Shown: positions 1-8,574, counted from the stretch's first letter. The stretch is DNA of 62,952 bases from an uncultured Porphyromonadaceae bacterium (GCA_947573485.1 CANPGB010000018.1:1-62952), one strand, 5' to 3'. Numbers and translations are program-made. The notes: generated by a model from the sequence alone, not told the origin.

Positions 1-52
1 TTGAGGGGGTAGTGGCCGTTAGGCTGTGTGAGTTCGAATCTCATCTCGGACA
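1..52 (+). tRNA. tRNA-Leu(GAG), 3' part only
   Basis: The window opens inside a tRNA. Visible are the anticodon loop with GAG at 3-5, a long variable arm with GGCC/GGCT pairing (14-24), the T arm (stem GTGAG/CTCAT around the TTCGAAT loop, 28-44), the 3' acceptor strand CTCGGAC (45-51) and discriminator A52. No CCA is encoded. The long variable arm and GAG anticodon give leucine. The 5' half lies outside the window. Confidence 0.9.
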
Positions 53-55
53 CTT

Positions 56-98
56 AAAAATCCGCAAACATTTGTTTTCAAAATGCTTGCGGATTTTT
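56..98 (+). terminator. Terminator after tRNA-Leu
   Basis: A 12-bp stem (56-67 with 87-98) is rich in A on the 5' side and T on the 3' side, so it can work in either direction. It closes the tRNA transcript. The stretch from 99 to 200 holds nothing else I can support. Confidence 0.75.
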
Positions 99-200
99 TA
101 TTTATTATCTTTCTCCAAAAATTTTTATGAGAGAAGAGACCGTACGGGCATATACCCTACTCCCGTCGTAATTGTTCTATTATAATCTCATTGCGACTAC

Positions 201-383
201 TTAACCTTTCTTCCCCCGCAATTCCAACAAGAAGAATAGGAGTGAGAAAGCGCCGTAGGCAATGAGCACGCCACCAATGAACGTGCGATGAGAGTTTTCT
301 GCAAGTGCTATTTCGCAAATGCCGAGGGCCATAGCACCAAGATATATAATTATGGAAATGGTGTTTTGGAGGGCTGCTTTCAT
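201..383 (-). CDS. Small two-helix membrane protein, unknown
   Basis: This is a 60-residue hydrophobic protein with two predicted membrane segments (about residues 8-26 and 34-54) and a basic tail ending GKKG. I do not recognise a family. The frame is open further upstream, but the ATG at 383 gives a clean start 10 nt after the tag stop codon, so the two genes look co-transcribed. A role alongside tag is not implied by the sequence. The small size leaves some doubt that it is translated, but the two clean helices and tight spacing favour a real gene. Confidence 0.6.
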   Translation of the reverse strand: MKAALQNTISIIIYLGAMALGICEIALAENSHRTFIGGVLIAYGAFSLLFFLLELRGKKG

Positions 384-393
384 AATGTGACAT

Positions 394-987
394 TTATGAG
401 ATTGTGTGTTTTGTCTTTGCCGGGCACGATTCAAGGTGGTCGTCGATAAAGCCCGTGGCCTGGAGAAAGGCGTAGCAGATTGTCGACCCGAAGAAACGGA
501 AGCCGCGCCTGTACATATCTTTTGCAATGGCATCAGACTCCGGCGAGGTTACAGCAACCTCTTCCACCCTGAGAGGATGATTCACCACCGGCAGCTCTTG
601 CTCGAAGAAGGAGCTTAGATAACGATAAAAACTTCCGTATTCTTTCTGAACAGCCATAAACAGCCGGGCGTTGAGGATAGTTGTAATTATCTTCCGGCGA
701 TTGCGCACAATTCCTTCGAAAGTCATCAGCCTTTCAATATCGGCTTCAGTCATGGCCGCCACCTTTTCTACATCAAAACCATGGAAAGCCCGACGGTAGC
801 CTTCCCTCTTCCGCAGTATTGTAATCCACGAAAGCCCGGCCTGCGCACTTTCGAGCACCAGAAATTCAAAGAGCCGGTTATCGTCGGTCACAGCCCTGCC
901 CCACTCTTCATCGTGGTATTTGACATATAACTGATCCCCTTCACACCAGGGGCAACGCGCCTGTTCCATTATTATATAGTCTGACAT
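394..987 (-). CDS. tag: DNA-3-methyladenine glycosylase I
   Basis: This enzyme excises 3-methyladenine from alkylated DNA in the cytoplasm, the first step of base-excision repair. At 197 residues it matches the usual Tag length of about 190. The zinc ligands of the family are all present at the expected spacing: Cys12, His25, His184 and Cys188, corresponding to Cys4, His17, His175 and Cys179 of E. coli Tag. The motifs YHDEEWG and AGLSWITIL are hallmarks. The frame extends to 1062, but a promoter -7 box lies at 1020-1027, so the start is the ATG at 987, or possibly the in-frame ATG at 969. A small membrane protein gene follows 10 nt downstream. Confidence 0.95.
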   Translation of the reverse strand: MSDYIIMEQARCPWCEGDQLYVKYHDEEWGRAVTDDNRLFEFLVLESAQAGLSWITILRKREGYRRAFHGFDVEKVAAMTEADIERLMTFEGIVRNRRKIITTILNARLFMAVQKEYGSFYRYLSSFFEQELPVVNHPLRVEEVAVTSPESDAIAKDMYRRGFRFFGSTICYAFLQATGFIDDHLESCPAKTKHTIS

Positions 988-1019
988 GTATATGATTCTA
1001 CATTCTATAAAAGAGAGTT

Positions 1020-1050
1020 CAAAATTAATTACTAATTGCTTTTCCAACAA
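1020..1050 (-). promoter_or_regulatory. Promoter of tag
   Basis: On the minus strand the -7 box TAATTTTG is at 1020-1027 and a TTG -33 element is at 1048-1050, with 20 bp between them. This is the Bacteroidota sigma-ABfr arrangement and fixes the tag start downstream of 1020. Confidence 0.65.
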
Positions 1051-1184
1051 GATTCCATGCATTAAATGTTGCTAATGCAGGAGAAAACTCTACATTTCAA
1101 TTATTTAACTCAGTCGACCCCAATGTAAAGATCTTCATGCGGCTCACAAATTCCATCTATGAAAGAAATTTTTTACATTTTTTA

Positions 1185-1216
1185 TTTGCACAGAAATGGA
1201 ATTATTACTAACTTTG
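1185..1216 (+). promoter_or_regulatory. Promoter of the PerR-like gene and rubrerythrin
   Basis: A TTTG -33 box (1185-1188) and TAACTTTG -7 box (1209-1216) are separated by 20 bp, the Bacteroidota consensus. The region is AT-rich. I could not single out a clear Fur/PerR box, although autoregulation would be usual for this family. Confidence 0.75.
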
Positions 1217-1258
1217 TAATAGTTTCAATTATGTTAATTTTAGAGACAGGTAAAATCA

Positions 1259-1684
1259 ATGCTAAACGACACCCAAATGATAGAGGTTCTGCACCAACAT
1301 CGCGTGCGACCGTCGATTCACCGCCTCGCCGTGCTCGACTATGTGGCCAACCGGCGCACCCACCCCACGGCCGATGAGGTTTTCTCGACCATTGCCGTTG
1401 ATTTTCCGACTGTTTCACGCACCACCGTGTACAACTCTCTGCATACACTTGTTGAAGCCGGAGTACTCCGCGAGCTCGACATTGAAAGCACCTCCACACG
1501 CTACGACCTCGCTCTGCAACTCCCCCACAGCCACTTCAGATGCTCATGCTGCGGCAAGATTTTTGATATGCAATTGCCTGCCGGGCTCGAAAACATAGTA
1601 ATGCCCGGCTTCAAGGTCGACGCCACAAATCTCTTTTTCGCAGGCCTGTGCCCCGAGTGCGCATCTAAATCAACTGATAATTAA
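1259..1684 (+). CDS. Fur-family metalloregulator, PerR-like
   Basis: This 141-residue protein has the Fur fold: an N-terminal winged helix (recognition helix about 50-70, with SRTTVYNSLHTL) and a dimerisation domain. The metal motif HSHFRC (90-95), structural zinc pairs Cys95/Cys98 and Cys131/Cys134 and spacing are typical. It should be a DNA-binding repressor that senses metal or peroxide. The rubrerythrin gene starts 21 nt downstream, so the two share a transcript; Fur homologues next to rubrerythrin are usually PerR. That assignment is inferred from context, and a Zur or Fur role is the alternative. Confidence 0.9.
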   Translation: MLNDTQMIEVLHQHRVRPSIHRLAVLDYVANRRTHPTADEVFSTIAVDFPTVSRTTVYNSLHTLVEAGVLRELDIESTSTRYDLALQLPHSHFRCSCCGKIFDMQLPAGLENIVMPGFKVDATNLFFAGLCPECASKSTDN

Positions 1685-1705
1685 CAAATAACCAACACAA
1701 ACACA

Positions 1706-2248
1706 ATGAAAGAATTAAAAGGAACCAAAACCGAAAAGAACCTCATGGAAGCCTTCGCAGGCGAATCGCAGGCCCGCAACAAATACTCCTACTACGCATC
1801 CAAGGCCCGTCGTGACGGCTACGAGCAGATTGCCGCTATCTTCGAGGAAACAGCTCAGAACGAGAAAGAGCACGCCAAGCTCTGGTTCAAGTACCTCCAC
1901 GGCGGTGAGGTGCCCGATACCATGGCCAACCTCCGCGACGCTGCCGAAGGTGAGAACTATGAGTGGACCGACATGTACGACCGCATGGCTGCCGAAGCCG
2001 AAGAAGAAGGCTTTACCCAGATAGCAGCCCGCTTCCGCGCCGTAGGAGCCATAGAGCGTCATCACGAAGAGCGCTACCGCCGCCTCCTCCAGAACATCGA
2101 GGAAGGCATCGTATTCTCGCGCGAAGGCGATACGGTATGGATCTGCCGCAACTGCGGTCACATCGTAATCGGCAAAAAAGCTCCCGGAGCATGCCCCGTA
2201 TGCGCACACGCCCAGAGCTTCTTTGAAATCGAGGCAAAGAACTATTAA
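1706..2248 (+). CDS. rbr: Rubrerythrin
   Basis: This is a 180-residue cytoplasmic non-haem iron peroxidase that reduces hydrogen peroxide in anaerobes. The N-terminal four-helix domain carries the di-iron carboxylates and histidines (Glu20, the [10 protein letters not shown] segment at 47-56, and the [10 protein letters not shown] segment at 115-124). The C-terminal rubredoxin-like domain binds one iron through Cys147, Cys150, Cys163 and Cys166. It forms a two-gene unit with the PerR-like regulator upstream, which probably derepresses it under peroxide. A strong hairpin terminator follows. Confidence 0.96.
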   Translation: MKELKGTKTEKNLMEAFAGESQARNKYSYYASKARRDGYEQIAAIFEETAQNEKEHAKLWFKYLHGGEVPDTMANLRDAAEGENYEWTDMYDRMAAEAEEEGFTQIAARFRAVGAIERHHEERYRRLLQNIEEGIVFSREGDTVWICRNCGHIVIGKKAPGACPVCAHAQSFFEIEAKNY

Positions 2249-2270
2249 AATCCTGTCTATATAACCCAAC

Positions 2271-2306
2271 GAAGCCCCGGAGCCGTGAGACTCCGGGGCT
2301 TCTTTC
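2271..2306. terminator. Terminator between rubrerythrin and the convergent secreted-protein gene
   Basis: A perfect 12-bp stem (2271-2282 with 2291-2302) with an 8-nt loop is followed by a short T-rich stretch. It sits between two convergent genes and may stop both transcripts. Confidence 0.8.
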
Positions 2307-2325
2307 ATTTGCTATGTATCTATTC

Positions 2326-4083
2326 TCAGCGAACTATAATCTTGGTGCCGCAAGCAATGTAAATGCCGGGAGCGAGGGCTGCGCTTGCCGAGCTTCCTGC
2401 GGCAACTGTCAGGTTTGCCACGGCACGGCCTGCGAGGTCGTAAACAATAACGTCGGCAGCCTCAGCAGCTGTAACGGTAATGGTTCCACGACCACCTGCG
2501 ATGGTGAGCGAGGTAGCTTCCGGAGCAGCGGCGCCTGAAGTGAGAGCATCGGGGAGGTCGACCTTGGCGGCCAAGACTGCCCAGCCGTTGGGAGCCTCTG
2601 TCTCGGCACCTCCGAGAAGAGTGAAGGCCTTGTTGCCACGGGCTGTGAAATATGCTTTGCCTTCGTTCTCTTCATAAGCGATTGCCACAGCCGTAGGAAC
2701 ACCACCGCCGCTTGCAAGAAGCCACTCGTCGGCAGCGTCGCATGTGAGTGTGCTTGCATCGTAAGCACGGAGGAAAGCACCCTTGGCAGCATTCATCGTA
2801 TAGCCATAAACATAAACAGTCTCAGGTTTATCGGCGCACTGGAGAGCCGAGAGGTAGCCGGTGAGAGCAGTCTCGCCGAAAGTTGCGCGCGAATCGGCAG
2901 CGGCAAGCCATGCGCCTGTAGCTGCATTATATTTAATGATAAGACCTTCGCGCTGCACGGCCTGCACACCGTTGATAGCAGCTGTTTCGTTGGCTACATC
3001 AGCAAGGTTGCCGTTGAATATTGCGGTAAGCCAAAGTGTGTTGCCCACCACGCGGAGTGCGGGGCTTTGGAATGCAGGGCCGTTCTTCTCGGCTATGCGG
3101 GTCATGGCATAGCTGTTGAGCCACTCAGCCTTGAGGGTATTGGCGTCGAGGGCTGCCACGAAAGGCGACACCTCGGTTCCTACAGTGATTTCGGCACCGG
3201 CAAAAGTGAGTTTCGAATCCTCGGTAGCGGTAGCGGTACCTGCGCAGAAGAGCTTGCCATCGGCATAGGTGAGGCCGAGAATCTGAGCCTCAGAAATATT
3301 CTCGCCCTCGGCAATAATAGAAGAGGTGTAATAACCCTCGTCGGTGAGCGAAGCTATAAAGAGGCTGCCTTTTGCCGAAGCACCGGGAGTAAGGTTTACG
3401 TTACCGCCCTGGCCGTTTTCAAACACGAGTTCGGCCGAAGCCTTGCCTGCAATGAAAATGTTGCCGTCGGCGTCGAGAGCCATTGTAGCGGTTGTAACGG
3501 CATCGGTGGCATCACCAACAGTAGTGATTTTGCGGAGCCAGAGAAGTTCACCTTCGGTCGAGGCCTTGCCTACATAAGCGGCATAGCTGTTGATTTCGTC
3601 AGCTCCACCTATTTTATATTCCTTACCGGTAGCATCGACAAAGCAGAGCGGCTCATCGAGCATGCCCGCGGTATGGCGCCCCTTGACGAAGAACACGAGT
3701 GAACCGTCGGCTGTGGCAACTGCGCTGCCCGAGTTGGCAAAATCGCCGGAGTTGGTGTAGATTGTCCACTCCTCTTTGCCGGTGGCATCGGTTTTTGTGA
3801 GAGCGAAGTTAGAGGCGTTGCTGGTGCCGGCATCGTAGAGGCTGCCGGTAAAGAGCTTGGAGCCTGCATAGAACACGTCGGGAGCCGCCTTGGTGGTAGC
3901 GAGAGTGTTGAGCCAGTAGGCACCGTCGGTAGTGGTTGCAACAGCAAGGCTCTGGTCGCCTGCTGTAGTGTTGCCGTCGAAGAGATTGCCCCACGCCACA
4001 ACGGGAGCTTCTGCGGCATTGAGCGAGCCTGCCATGCAAAGAGCAAGAGCAAAAGCTGAAATAGTCTGAGTAGAAATTTGCAT
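2326..4083 (-). CDS. Secreted beta-propeller-like protein with T9SS C-terminal sorting domain
   Basis: The 585-residue product has a Sec signal peptide (residues 1 to about 24, ending LNAAEA). Its body is built of repeated short beta units containing phrases such as TDATGKEEW, DADGNIFIAGKAS and TYADGKLFCAGTA, which resembles a beta-propeller of the SBBP or PQQ type. The last 60-70 residues end in VYDLAGRAV and a final GIYIACGTKIIVR, the pattern of a type A T9SS sorting domain, which is cleaved as the protein crosses the outer membrane. The T9SS genes elsewhere in the window supply the matching exporter. Its ligand or enzymatic role cannot be told from the sequence. Confidence 0.85.
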   Translation of the reverse strand: MQISTQTISAFALALCMAGSLNAAEAPVVAWGNLFDGNTTAGDQSLAVATTTDGAYWLNTLATTKAAPDVFYAGSKLFTGSLYDAGTSNASNFALTKTDATGKEEWTIYTNSGDFANSGSAVATADGSLVFFVKGRHTAGMLDEPLCFVDATGKEYKIGGADEINSYAAYVGKASTEGELLWLRKITTVGDATDAVTTATMALDADGNIFIAGKASAELVFENGQGGNVNLTPGASAKGSLFIASLTDEGYYTSSIIAEGENISEAQILGLTYADGKLFCAGTATATEDSKLTFAGAEITVGTEVSPFVAALDANTLKAEWLNSYAMTRIAEKNGPAFQSPALRVVGNTLWLTAIFNGNLADVANETAAINGVQAVQREGLIIKYNAATGAWLAAADSRATFGETALTGYLSALQCADKPETVYVYGYTMNAAKGAFLRAYDASTLTCDAADEWLLASGGGVPTAVAIAYEENEGKAYFTARGNKAFTLLGGAETEAPNGWAVLAAKVDLPDALTSGAAAPEATSLTIAGGRGTITVTAAEAADVIVYDLAGRAVANLTVAAGSSASAALAPGIYIACGTKIIVR

Positions 4084-4111
4084 AAATCTATGTGTTTGGT
4101 TTATCAGAATG

Positions 4112-4119
4112 CAAAATTA
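4112..4119 (-). promoter_or_regulatory. -7 box for the T9SS cargo gene
   Basis: TAATTTTG on the minus strand lies 28 bp upstream of the ATG. No clear -33 element is visible at the usual distance. Confidence 0.5.
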
Positions 4120-4230
4120 GGTGATTTTAACTAAACGGCGAATACCTTATGCAGGGTATTTCTCCCGACCGGCAAAATAAAATGTTGATAAGTTTTCGGG
4201 CACCATGCCCTGCGATTGAAGGATTCTCGC

Positions 4231-4238
4231 TAACTTTG
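4231..4238 (+). promoter_or_regulatory. -7 box for the tdk operon
   Basis: TAACTTTG lies 37 bp upstream of the tdk start. The -33 position is not a good match. Confidence 0.55.
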
Positions 4239-4275
4239 AGGCGCTAAATAACCGATACCTCACCCTCACTATATC

Positions 4276-4938
4276 ATGTACAGAAAAGGTAAACTTTATT
4301 TCCGATACGGCACCATGGGAAGCGCCAAGACGGCACTGCTTCTTACCACGGCATATAACTTCGAGGAGCGGCATATGGATTACATGTGCCTCAAACCCGT
4401 GATTGACACCCGTGAGCAGAGCAACGTGATACGCTCCCGCATAGGCATCGAGCGCGAATGCCGCTGGATATACAGCAACACCAACCTCTACGAGATGGCC
4501 CGCGACCTCTACCGCAACGACGGACGTCTTGTCGACTGGTATCTCATTGACGAGGCTCAGTTTCTTACCGAAGCTCAGGTCGACCAGCTCTCCCGCATCG
4601 TCGACGACCTCGGCAGCAATGTGATATGCTACGGCCTCCGCACCGACTTCCAGACGCATCTCTTCGAGGGCTCGCGACGCCTCTTCGAGATTGCCGACAC
4701 TATCGACGAAATAAAATCGACCTGCAACTGCGGCCACAAAACGATTGTCAACGCCCGCATCGATGCCGCAGGCAATATAGTTGAAGAAGGCGCCCAGGTA
4801 GAAATCGGTGGCGACGACCGCTATGTGGCTGTATGCCGCCGCTGCTGGCGCAACAGGCGCATCGAGCAGGCCCGACGCTCGATTTTGCCGCTCGAACTCG
4901 ATGAAGAAACAGAACCTCAGGAAGCTTTCGTACAATGA
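4276..4938 (+). CDS. tdk: Thymidine kinase (type II)
   Basis: This cytosolic kinase phosphorylates thymidine with ATP to give dTMP in the salvage pathway. The 220-residue protein has the P-loop GTMGSAKT (12-19), the Walker B-like LIDEAQF (90-96) and the lasso-domain zinc cysteines in CNC (150-152) and CRRC (187-190). The P-loop has Ala where many homologues have Gly or Lys, which is common among Bacteroidales enzymes. It overlaps the next gene by 4 nt (ATGA), so the two are translationally coupled. Confidence 0.95.
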   Translation: MYRKGKLYFRYGTMGSAKTALLLTTAYNFEERHMDYMCLKPVIDTREQSNVIRSRIGIERECRWIYSNTNLYEMARDLYRNDGRLVDWYLIDEAQFLTEAQVDQLSRIVDDLGSNVICYGLRTDFQTHLFEGSRRLFEIADTIDEIKSTCNCGHKTIVNARIDAAGNIVEEGAQVEIGGDDRYVAVCRRCWRNRRIEQARRSILPLELDEETEPQEAFVQ

Positions 4939-5399
4939 TACTCTGCGATATCAGCGATGCAGCCCGCTACCGTGCCATTTCGCCCCTCTTTGCCGAGGCT
5001 GTCGACTGGCTCCTAAACAATGCCGGCCAGGAGTTTGTTAAAGGTATATGGTATATCAACCCGGAAGCCGCCACTGAGGCAGGAGTAAGGGTGTCGTGCG
5101 AGGAACCGGCTCTTTTGCCGCGCGACAAAGCGCGTCTCGAAGCACACCGGCGCTACATCGACATCCACGTGCCTCTCAAAGGAACCGAAACCATAGGCTG
5201 GGCTCCCGTAGCCTCCCTCAAGCATGTGCATGAGCCGTACGACGAAGCCCGCGATATTGTTTTCTTCGGCGACACGGCTCAGTCGTTGCTTCACGTCAAG
5301 CGAGGACAGATTGCGGTATTCTTCCCTGAAGATGCCCATGCTCCCAACATCGGGCTCGGCAATCACCGCAAGCTGTGCATAAAAATTCCGGTTGAGTGA
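4935..5399 (+). CDS. YhcH/YjgK/YiaL (DUF386) family protein
   Basis: This 154-residue cupin-fold protein belongs to a family that includes YiaL and EbgC. Recognisable features are the central HRRYIDIHVPLKGTE segment (about 70-84) and the late region FFPEDAHAP (about 131-139), with histidine and acidic residues that in relatives bind a metal in the barrel. Family members are linked to sugar acid or sialic acid metabolism and in some cases have anomerase-type roles, but the substrate here is unknown. It overlaps tdk by 4 nt and is followed after 37 nt by a DUF3108 gene. The association with tdk suggests co-expression rather than a shared pathway. Confidence 0.88.
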   Translation: MILCDISDAARYRAISPLFAEAVDWLLNNAGQEFVKGIWYINPEAATEAGVRVSCEEPALLPRDKARLEAHRRYIDIHVPLKGTETIGWAPVASLKHVHEPYDEARDIVFFGDTAQSLLHVKRGQIAVFFPEDAHAPNIGLGNHRKLCIKIPVE

Positions 5400-5436
5400 T
5401 ATACCCCTATACTCAACAGTTTAACACTTCATCACT

Positions 5437-6222
5437 ATGCGCATCCGCCCCCTTGTTACTGCTTTGATTATCTCCCTCGCCGCCCTCTCGGCGGTGGCCG
5501 CCGGTCATGCCTCAACTTCAAATTCACGCATGCCCGAAGAGACCTTATCCTATAAGGTGATGTTCAAATGGGGACTCATAAACAAGCAGGCAGGGTCGGC
5601 GACACTTACCCTCAAACACGGGCGCGACAACTACATTGCCACCATGGCCGCCGCCTCCGAACCGTGGGCCGACAAGATTTACCGCGTGCGCGACACCCTC
5701 AACGGGCACATGAGTTACCGCAACATGGAGCCGCTTTTCTACGAAAAGATTGCAAACGAGGGTGCCGAACGCAAGCACGACGTAGTCACCTACTCACGCA
5801 AAGGCAACGGAACAACGGCAAAATGCACGCGTAAAGTATTTAAAAAAGGCGAATTAAGGGTTGACGAACAGCGGGAACTCGCCTCTGAAGGCGCCGCTAT
5901 CGATATGCTCAACTCTTTCTACTACATGCGGCGCCTGCCCTTTGAAAAGTGGGAGAAGGGGCATGTGGAGAGTATCGATATCTTTTCTGGCAAGCGCAAG
6001 GAACTGCTTTCGATAAAATACGACGGCAAAACAAAACTCGATGTCGACGGCACCGAGCGCGAGGCCTACCACATTACTTTTATTTTCACTTCGGGCGGAG
6101 GCAAGAAAACCTCCGACGATATGGAGGCATGGATTTCGGCCGATGACGAACGCCTGCCCCTGCGCCTCGAAGGAAAGCTCCCCGTGGGCAAGGTGCATTG
6201 CATTCTCACCGGCCGTAAATAA
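5437..6222 (+). CDS. Periplasmic DUF3108 protein
   Basis: The 261-residue product has a Sec signal peptide (hydrophobic residues about 5-22) and then a beta-rich domain of the DUF3108 family, recognisable by the openings LSYKVMFKWGLINKQAGSATL (split by the signal-mature border near 30) and the late EAWISADDERLPLRLEG. Such proteins are exported and of unknown function, thought to adopt a lipid-binding-like beta fold. It is the third gene of the tdk unit. Its stop codon lies only 8 nt from that of the convergent aguB, with no hairpin between them, so transcripts may overlap. Confidence 0.8.
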   Translation: MRIRPLVTALIISLAALSAVAAGHASTSNSRMPEETLSYKVMFKWGLINKQAGSATLTLKHGRDNYIATMAAASEPWADKIYRVRDTLNGHMSYRNMEPLFYEKIANEGAERKHDVVTYSRKGNGTTAKCTRKVFKKGELRVDEQRELASEGAAIDMLNSFYYMRRLPFEKWEKGHVESIDIFSGKRKELLSIKYDGKTKLDVDGTEREAYHITFIFTSGGGKKTSDDMEAWISADDERLPLRLEGKLPVGKVHCILTGRK

Positions 6223-6230
6223 TCGCGGCC

Positions 6231-7112
6231 TCAGCGGAAACGCTTCACAAGGTCGCCGTAGGCATCTATGCGACGGTCGCGCAGGAAAGGCCACCAACGG
6301 CGCACCTGTTCGCTCCGCTCCATATTCACATCAACTATAGCAGAGCACTCGGCATCGTCGGGAGCCTTGAAGAGAAATTCGCCCTGAGGCCCGGCCACAA
6401 AGCTTGTGCCCCAGAAAGTTATGCCGTTTGTAGCTCCCGAGGGGTCGGGTTCATGCCCTACCCTGTTCACAGTTACTACGGGAAGCCCGTTGGCTATGGC
6501 ATGGCCCCGCTGAACGGTTACCCAAGCCTCGCGCTGGCGTTCTTTCTCGTCGGGCGTATCCGACGACTCCCATCCTATCGCCGTAGGATATATAAGAATC
6601 TCTGCACCGGCGAGAGCCATAAGCCGGGCGGCTTCGGGGTACCACTGATCCCAGCAAACAAGCACACCAAGACGGCCTACCGAAGTATCTATAGGCTCAA
6701 ACCCGAGGTCACCGGGTGTGAAGTAGAATTTCTCGTAATATGCGGGGTCATCGGGGATGTGCATCTTGCGGTATTTTCCGGCGATGCTGCCGTCGCGCTC
6801 GAAAACCACAGCGGTATTGTGATACAGCCCCGGGGCGCGACGCTCAAAGAGCGAGCTTACAATCACCACGCCGCACTCCTTGGCAAGCGCCGAGTAGAAG
6901 TCGGTGGCCTCTCCGGGTATATCCACGGCAAGGTCGCACAAATCCACATTCTCGGTTTGGCAGAAGTAGAGCGAGTCGTGCAGCTCCTGGTTAACTATCA
7001 ATTGAGCACCGTCGGCTGCAAGGCGACGCACCTCGGCTGCGAGGCGGCTGCGGTTGAGAGCGATGTCGGCGGTTTTGCTTTGCTGTATAATTCCTGTGCG
7101 TAGAGTTTTCAT
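6231..7112 (-). CDS. aguB: N-carbamoylputrescine amidase
   Basis: This nitrilase-superfamily amidase hydrolyses N-carbamoylputrescine to putrescine, CO2 and ammonia. The 293-residue protein shows the Glu-Lys-Cys triad in NQELHDSLYF, YRKMHIPDDP and VCWDQWYPE. It starts at the ATG at 7112, two nt after the aguA stop; an in-frame ATG at 7118 is an alternative that would overlap aguA. Sitting directly after agmatine deiminase it completes the agmatine-to-putrescine route. The frame is open upstream to 7196, but that part lies inside aguA and should not be used. Confidence 0.94.
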   Translation of the reverse strand: MKTLRTGIIQQSKTADIALNRSRLAAEVRRLAADGAQLIVNQELHDSLYFCQTENVDLCDLAVDIPGEATDFYSALAKECGVVIVSSLFERRAPGLYHNTAVVFERDGSIAGKYRKMHIPDDPAYYEKFYFTPGDLGFEPIDTSVGRLGVLVCWDQWYPEAARLMALAGAEILIYPTAIGWESSDTPDEKERQREAWVTVQRGHAIANGLPVVTVNRVGHEPDPSGATNGITFWGTSFVAGPQGEFLFKAPDDAECSAIVDVNMERSEQVRRWWPFLRDRRIDAYGDLVKRFR

Positions 7113-7114
7113 TA

Positions 7115-8155
7115 TCATCTGATTATAAGAGAACCGAGAGGCAACTGCATGGTTGCGCAGTGCAGAGAGCCATGCTGCATGATCAGAGCCCGGCAATCTA
7201 CTGTTATCACCTCGTAGTCGGGGAAAGCGGCTTTGACAGTCATCGTCGCGAGCAAATCTTTTTGCGGCTGCCCGTAAACCGGCATGATGACAGCACCGTT
7301 GAGTATCAAGAAATTGGCATAAGTGGCGGGGAGGCGCATACCGTCCTCATCATAAACCGCATCGGGCAGAGGCAGCTCTATGAGATGATAGGGCTGCCCG
7401 TCGGCAGTGCGTAAAGCAGCAAGCTCGTCGCGCATGGCCTTGAGGTCGGCAAAATGTTCATCGCCGGGGTCGCTGCAGCCTACATACATTATGGTGTCGC
7501 CCGGCGGAATTATGCGCGCGAGGGTGTCGATATGCCCGTCGGTATCATCGCCCGCGAGAGCACCGTGGTGCAGCCAGTTGATTTTGCGCGCACCAAGAGA
7601 CTCCTTGATATATGTCTCGATTTGCTCCTGCGACATACCGCCATTGCGGTTGGGCGAAAGCAGGCAATCGGCGGTGGTAAGAATTGTGCCGCAGCCGTCG
7701 CTCTCCACAGAGCCGCCCTCGAGCACAAAGCTGAGGTGATTGGCGTAGTTGGCATCCACGATACCCGTAGCCATAAGTCCGCGGGTGGCAAGATTATCTT
7801 TATCTGACGCGAATTTCAGCCCCCAGCCATTGAACTTGAAGTCGTTGAAACAAATATGCCCCTGAGGGTCTGCAGTGCTTATAGGGCCGTAGTCGCGGGT
7901 CCATGTATCGTTTGTGGGCATCTCTACAAAGAGCACATTGTCAGCCAAAGTTCCCTCCGGCAAGTAACGCGCTTCAGGCGCCTCGGGACCTATGATAATA
8001 ACCTTGGCGCGACTTGCGCAAGCCTTAATGATATTTGCATAGCAATCTCGCACCGAGTCGAGCATCGGAGCCCAGTCGGTGTCGCGGTGAGGCCATGCTA
8101 AAAGCACGGCAGCCGCACTCTCCCACTCTGCGGGGAAACGCATTTTATCGGTCAT
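7115..8155 (-). CDS. aguA: Agmatine deiminase
   Basis: This cytoplasmic enzyme converts agmatine to N-carbamoylputrescine and ammonia. The 346-residue protein of the peptidyl-arginine-deiminase-like family begins with the typical RFPAEWE segment, has the NDTWTRDYGP motif (about 81-90), the VLEGGSVESDG motif, the HIDTLARI motif holding the catalytic His, and a C-terminal active-site Cys in HGSLHCATMQ. It overlaps the upstream small gene by 4 nt and is followed by aguB, so the three form one operon. Putrescine made here may feed polyamine needs of the cell envelope. Confidence 0.95.
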   Translation of the reverse strand: MTDKMRFPAEWESAAAVLLAWPHRDTDWAPMLDSVRDCYANIIKACASRAKVIIIGPEAPEARYLPEGTLADNVLFVEMPTNDTWTRDYGPISTADPQGHICFNDFKFNGWGLKFASDKDNLATRGLMATGIVDANYANHLSFVLEGGSVESDGCGTILTTADCLLSPNRNGGMSQEQIETYIKESLGARKINWLHHGALAGDDTDGHIDTLARIIPPGDTIMYVGCSDPGDEHFADLKAMRDELAALRTADGQPYHLIELPLPDAVYDEDGMRLPATYANFLILNGAVIMPVYGQPQKDLLATMTVKAAFPDYEVITVDCRALIMQHGSLHCATMQLPLGSLIIR

Positions 8156-8391
8156 TCTTCGTTATCGTAGTCGCTGAGGCTATCCCAGACGCTATCGCGG
8201 TCGGCGCAGTATTCCTCGCAGAACTCGATGAAACCGTTGCGCTCCGAGGTGCCTTGCTCGCGGCAATATTCACGGTAGCTGCGGCGAAGTTCGGGGTCAT
8301 CGATAAGTGCCCGCTTGAAATCTGACTCGGCGGTGTCAATGCCGGGAGCCTCCTTTATAAATGAGACAAAAATATCGGTTATGTTATCCAT
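8152..8391 (-). CDS. Small acidic protein in the agu operon, unknown
   Basis: This 79-residue soluble protein, MDNITDIFVSF... to ...DYDNEE, is rich in Asp, Glu and aromatic residues and has no membrane segment. I do not recognise the family, although similar short acidic proteins occur widely in Bacteroidales genomes. The start is set at the ATG at 8391 because a -7 box at 8431-8438 rules out the upstream in-frame ATG at 8433. The stop overlaps the aguA start (ATGA), so expression is tied to agmatine deiminase. Whether it modulates that enzyme is unknown. Confidence 0.75.
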   Translation of the reverse strand: MDNITDIFVSFIKEAPGIDTAESDFKRALIDDPELRRSYREYCREQGTSERNGFIEFCEEYCADRDSVWDSLSDYDNEE

Positions 8392-8430
8392 GGTTGCGAT
8401 AGAAGGTGGTAAAACGTTGTTTTTACCGGC

Positions 8431-8438
8431 CAAAAGTA
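8431..8438 (-). promoter_or_regulatory. -7 box of the agu operon
   Basis: TACTTTTG on the minus strand, about 40 bp upstream of the chosen ATG. The rest of the 183-bp gap to the divergent lipoprotein gene shows no other clear element. Confidence 0.5.
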
Positions 8439-8574
8439 CAAAAAAATAGAGTGTGGCGCATATCGCATGCGTTAAAGAATCTTAAACAATTTTAATCACC
8501 CGCTTGATCTTGAACACTACGGGGGCCTGCGAAGTTTAGTTTTTATAACGTAAGTCTTTAAACACCTACTTCTT

